NCBI GenBank assembly: GCA_965644295.1
Contig: CBFFRP010000441.1
Span: 1 to 47,949 of the forward strand
Direction of reading: 5' to 3'
DNA length: 47,949 bases
From: Paraphysomonas bandaiensis
Lineage: Eukaryota > Chrysophyceae
Positions 44,301-47,949 of this stretch are shown here, piece by piece. The position numbers and the translations under genes were made by a program. The notes under the pieces are model-generated. The model was not told the DNA's origin and ran no database searches. It saw nothing but the letters and a program-made list of their open reading frames with translations. Positions within the stretch are counted from its first letter, which is position 1. Each line of letters starts with the position of its first letter.

Positions 44301-46559
44301 TGGAGTAAATGTGTCATGATATTCTACAGGGACATTTAGTGACGGCGCTGATTTATCTTTCTGGTAGATGCTCTGGTGAGGACACCATTATACCAACAGC
44401 GGCGAAACGGTACTGTCCATAACAATGCTGGACGTATGTCTAGTGTGTGTACGTGCTTGTCATGAGTGTGAAACTGTTGCGGACAATACATGTACATCTA
44501 CTGTACCGCTTGTGTGATGAATTGCTGTTCTAGAATGTCAAGTATGCTTATGGTACGTGCAGGGAATTGGAAAAAGTAGTTGGTATGATATTTGACAGCA
44601 CTCAACCTGGCGTAATGAAGCCAGTGCCCACAAGTAGTTTTGTCGGAAAATATTTTTCGAGTCTACTTGGCTCAATCATATCGCACCCCATAAGTGTTGG
44701 GGTAAATGAGTCTCCAGTGCTGAGTTGGAAGTCGGACAGCGCCCATAGAGCTGCATTTGAGGTATATGAAGTCACGTCTGTATATCTTCATGATTTCTAG
44801 GGCGATTGTTTTTATTCAGATACACGCGTATGACAATGGGTATACATGAATTCGTACAGTATTCATCAGCTGTTGTATATTCAAGTATCAGATTACATAT
44901 ATATCAACATTGTATGGTATCTAATCACTTACTGCCTACATCGCAATCTTACTCGTTGAAATGTGGATGAAGTGAGTTCATGTACTTAATTTGAATATCC
45001 ACTGTTATTTAGTTCTGCGTAGAGTTTTAAATGTTTCTATTATCATTCCAGGCGTTGGTGAGAGAGTGCCCTCAGTGTGCTTGGCAACATTGTTCGATTG
45101 TCTTGGATAAGGTTATCTTTCCCCTTGTAAAACCACGCCCCCCTCCGCCGAAGGGCTCGGTTGAAGAAGCTCAGGCATCTTACGTGAGTATACTACACTT
45201 ATATTGTGTGTTCGTAATGCTCTGTGACAGGCTGCCCAACGTGGAGAAGTGGATGACTCATGGGGTGATGTGGATATCCGTCTTTCTATGTTGGCTCTTC
45301 TGGAAGGCATGCTGCGTGCAGGAAATAGTGATTGGGAGTGCGGAAAATATATTTCAGAGAATTGCGATGCCCTAATGCACAAAGCATTGATTCCTAATCT
45401 CGTGTGGAGGGTACGTTGACGAAATTCCCCCCTACATTTAGTTAGATATTTTCACAAATTTGGTTGGTCCTGTGATGATACCAATATATAGGCTGGAAGA
45501 GTTGAGGGTGTCGCTAGAAAAGTTACCCTAACGGCCACCCATGGACTTCTCAAGGCTGGCGCGGTTGCGCCTGAGGTATGTTTATATGCATAGGATGGAA
45601 TGCACCTAGTTTTGCGTATCTATTTGTAGTGCCGTTTCGTTTTACACGCAGTGTTCGCATGGCATACTTTGAAGTCTGTTTTTTGAATTATATCTGAATG
45701 CCAATACTTACTGTTATCGGAAGGCTTTGTACAAATGTGCCCCTCAATTGGTACCGTTATTGGCGTCAGATCTGGATGATTCTGACTCAACAGCAAGGCA
45801 TTTGGGTTGTGTGTGCTTAACTATTGTGTTCGAGCGGTTAAGGTACGACGATATACGGATAATCGGATATAACATGTATACTGGGAGAAATTATTGAATG
45901 TATTAGATACGTAAAACATTGGAATTTTGTGTGTTGTTAGAGTAAGCTGTTGTTGTCGTATGTTCTCTTACTTAACGTAATGTGTGCTCGTGGGTGGCGC
46001 AGTTGTAGTAGGGCAATTGCTAATGCGTCGCAATTATATTCTTCGCAGGGGTGGTTTCGGTGAGCAAGCCGTCCACGAATTATATCCCAAGTTAATGAAG
46101 CGATTAGACGACAGTGAAGATACCATACGAATGGCTGTTTGCGCAACGCTGAAGTCATTTTTAATGTGTGCTGCCCCACCTTGCTACAAAGGAACAATGA
46201 TCGATTACACTCTTGATCAATTGTTTATTCATCTAGATGACACCGACCCTAATATACAGGTAGTGTTATGCTCTGGCCACATTGCTTGATGAGTTAGCGC
46301 TATTGCAGTTGGATTATGTATATATTCATTTTGGCGCCGTTTTTTTTGTTCGGCTGTTCGGCTGTATGTCGCGTGGCGCCATAATTATGTATGCGTAACA
46401 TTTTCTATTATCCAGAGAGAGGTATACGAGGTCATCATGATAGCCGCCGAACATATTGATGCTCAGCTGGTGGTAAAGAAAGCAAAAAGTAACATGCAGA
46501 GTCATCGCACACCGGTTATGTGTGAAACTGTCATAAAAGCAATTGAAAAGCTGGCTTAA
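41369..46559 (+). CDS. DNAAF5: Dynein axonemal assembly factor 5 (HEAT-repeat protein)
   Basis: Sixteen exons: 41369-41998, 42263-42643, 42797-42880, 42963-43075, 43270-43408, 43458-43644, 43780-43924, 44082-44184, 44330-44409, 44563-44761, 45052-45183, 45231-45410, 45492-45575, 45724-45842, 46049-46259, 46416-46559; 2931 nt, 976 aa. All junctions are in frame. The protein is helical HEAT repeats throughout, and order and content match HEATR2/DNAAF5: an N-terminal QQKFQRDINRMSESDRNTRK, then LLVTVSDPVEKCRETSLALL, AVSKALVDSFPAVKRVCCDI, SVLVMLMGDPDDNVRKDSMK, DIRLSMLALLEGMLRAGNSD, and near the end ELYPKLMKRLDDSEDTIRMA. In animals and algae this cytoplasmic factor is needed to preassemble ciliary dynein arms, so the organism should build motile flagella. 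The human protein is about 855 aa; the extra length is spread between repeats. The stop lies 132 bp before the first telomeric repeats. Confidence 0.88.
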
Positions 46560-46828
46560 GGGTATATCGGCAGTGCTCATTAGGGAAGTTCAGGGTGGAT
46601 AGTCGCTTTATAATTTTGGCATACGTCATAGTTCTATATATTTGTTAGACTGGTAGAAGAAATTTTTAATAAAAATGAACGTCGTTTATGGTTAGGGTTA
46701 GGGTTAGGGTTATACGCTGCCCCCGATAGCTCCTTACCCAATTGAGGGGTGGAGCTGTTCAACAATCAAATTTAAGCCAATCAATTAGGGTTAGGGTTAG
46801 GGTTAGAGTAGAGAAAAGATGGGTGTTG
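46560..46828. repeat. Telomere-proximal degenerate region
   Basis: Short TTAGGG runs at 46691-46713 and 46785-46808 are separated by unique sequence (TACGCTGCCCCCGATAGCTC and on) and followed by GTAGAGAAAAGATGGGTGTT. This is the transition from unique DNA to the main array. No conventional subtelomeric repeat family is present. Confidence 0.9.
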
Positions 46829-47934
46829 AGGGTTAGGGTTAGGGTTAGGGTTAGGGTTAGGGTTAGGGTTAGGGTTAGGGTTAGGGTTAGGGTTAGGGTT
46901 AGGGTTAGGGTTAGGGTTAGGGTTAGGGTTAGGGTTAGGGTTAGGGTTAGGGTTAGGGTTAGGGTTAGGGTTAGGGTTAGGGTTAGGGTTAGGGTTAGGG
47001 TTAGGGTTAGGGTTAGGGTTAGGGTTAGGGTTAGGGTTAGGGTTAGGGTTAGGGTTAGGGTTAGGGTTAGGGTTAGGGTTAGGGTTAGGGTTAGGGTTAG
47101 GGTTAGGGTTAGGGTTAGGGTTAGGGTTAGGGTTAGGGTTAGGGTTAGGGTTAGGGTTAGGGTTAGGGTTAGGGTTAGGGTTAGGGTTAGGGTTAGGGTT
47201 AGGGTTAGGGTTAGGGTTAGGGTTAGGGTTAGGGTTAGGGTTAGGGTTAGGGTTAGGGTTAGGGTTAGGGTTAGGGTTAGGGTTAGGGTTAGGGTTAGGG
47301 TTAGGGTTAGGGTTAGGGTTAGGGTTAGGGTTAGGGTTAGGGTTAGGGTTAGGGTTAGGGTTAGGGTTAGGGTTAGGGTTAGGGTTAGGGTTAGGGTTAG
47401 GGTTAGGGTTAGGGTTAGGGTTAGGGTTAGGGTTAGGGTTAGGGTTAGGGTTAGGGTTAGGGTTAGGGTTAGGGTTAGGGTTAGGGTTAGGGTTAGGGTT
47501 AGGGTTAGGGTTAGGGTTAGGGTTAGGGTTAGGGTTAGGGTTAGGGTTAGGGTTAGGGTTAGGGTTAGGGTTAGGGTTAGGGTTAGGGTTAGGGTTAGGG
47601 TTAGGGTTAGGGTTAGGGTTAGGGTTAGGGTTAGGGTTAGGGTTAGGGTTAGGGTTAGGGTTAGGGTTAGGGTTAGGGTTAGGGTTAGGGTTAGGGTTAG
47701 GGTTAGGGTTAGGGTTAGGGTTAGGGTTAGGGTTAGGGTTAGGGTTAGGGTTAGGGTTAGGGTTAGGGTTAGGGTTAGGGTTAGGGTTAGGGTTAGGGTT
47801 AGGGTTAGGGTTAGGGTTAGGGTTAGGGTTAGGGTTAGGGTTAGGGTTAGGGTTAGGGTTAGGGTTAGGGTTAGGGTTAGGGTTAGGGTTAGGGTTAGGG
47901 TTAGGGTTAGGGTTAGGGTTAGGGTTAGGGTTAG
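46829..47934 (+). repeat. Telomeric (TTAGGG)n array
   Basis: About 1106 bp, roughly 184 hexamers, without an interruption that I can see; a single frame stays open across it. The G-rich strand runs 5' to 3' toward the right end of the window, the orientation expected for a right chromosome end. Confidence 0.97.
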
Positions 47935-47949
47935 AAACAATACATGGAA
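47935..47949. other. Non-telomeric tail after the telomere array
   Basis: Fifteen bases (AAACAATACATGGAA) follow the last TTAG. They are not telomeric. Either the array is interstitial or the tail is a sequencing or assembly artefact at the contig end. Confidence 0.6.

Noticed and set aside
46759-47940. 393-codon open frame of Leu-Thr repeats
   Set aside because: It is the telomere hexamer read on the minus strand.
1-47949. CRISPR arrays, operons, ribosome binding sites, rRNA genes
   Set aside because: Repeats lack spacer structure and the genes are intron-rich eukaryotic ones. No rRNA or tRNA could be recognised by eye; a covariance-model scan would be needed to exclude small RNA genes.

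Overview
The window is eukaryotic nuclear DNA, AT-rich and dense in short GT-AG introns (mostly 44-55 nt, often with a CTAAT/CTGAT-like branch site). It ends on the right in about 1.1 kb of uninterrupted TTAGGG, so it is most likely a chromosome end. A dynein-arm assembly factor points to a flagellated cell. An RGS-LOV protein, a eukaryotic bactofilin, a secreted FkbM-type protein and histidine-kinase-derived genes would suit a stramenopile-like protist, but the species cannot be fixed from sequence alone. I rebuilt exon chains by hand. Every model described as complete keeps frame through all its junctions and sums to a multiple of three.

Layout. 1-903: unexplained sequence with a 306-bp tandem duplication. 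1284-2402: C2-DysF protein (+). 3003-4937: copies of a dispersed ~0.5-kb repeat and a broken MYND/SET gene. 5952-10606 (-): a 12-exon gene for a 1359-aa membrane protein made of two consecutive degenerate sensor-kinase/receiver modules. 12277-13725 (-): bactofilin with a charged helical tail. 14305-15771 (+): RGS-LOV protein lacking the LOV photo-cysteine. 16361-17157: hAT transposon with perfect 8-bp target duplications. 17712-18285 (+): small, probably mitochondrial protein. 19740-20211 (-) and 20532-22532 (+): a head-to-head pair, one small unknown protein and one multi-pass membrane protein. 23470-25257 (-) DPH5 and 25981-26645 (+) Mpv17/PMP22 are head to head across a (TACA)n array. 26773-30331: decayed hAT pieces, two dispersed-repeat copies and a compositionally odd island. 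30734-32029 (-) FkbM-type protein and 32760-33806 (+) FolD are head to head across a second (TACA)n array. 34937-36680 (-) A/B-type cyclin and 37549-38839 (+) two-repeat Myb. 39400-40790 (-) IST1 and 41369-46559 (+) DNAAF5. 46691-47934: telomeric repeats beginning 132 bp after the DNAAF5 stop.

Functionally the genes are mostly unrelated housekeeping: diphthamide, one-carbon folate, ESCRT-III, cell cycle, axonemal dynein and organelle membrane. Between them sit signalling genes that keep a recognisable fold but have lost the defining catalytic or photochemical residue. The strongest candidates for something undescribed are the double pseudo-hybrid kinase (5952-10606) and the cysteine-less RGS-LOV protein (14305-15771), about 3.7 kb apart with the bactofilin gene between them.
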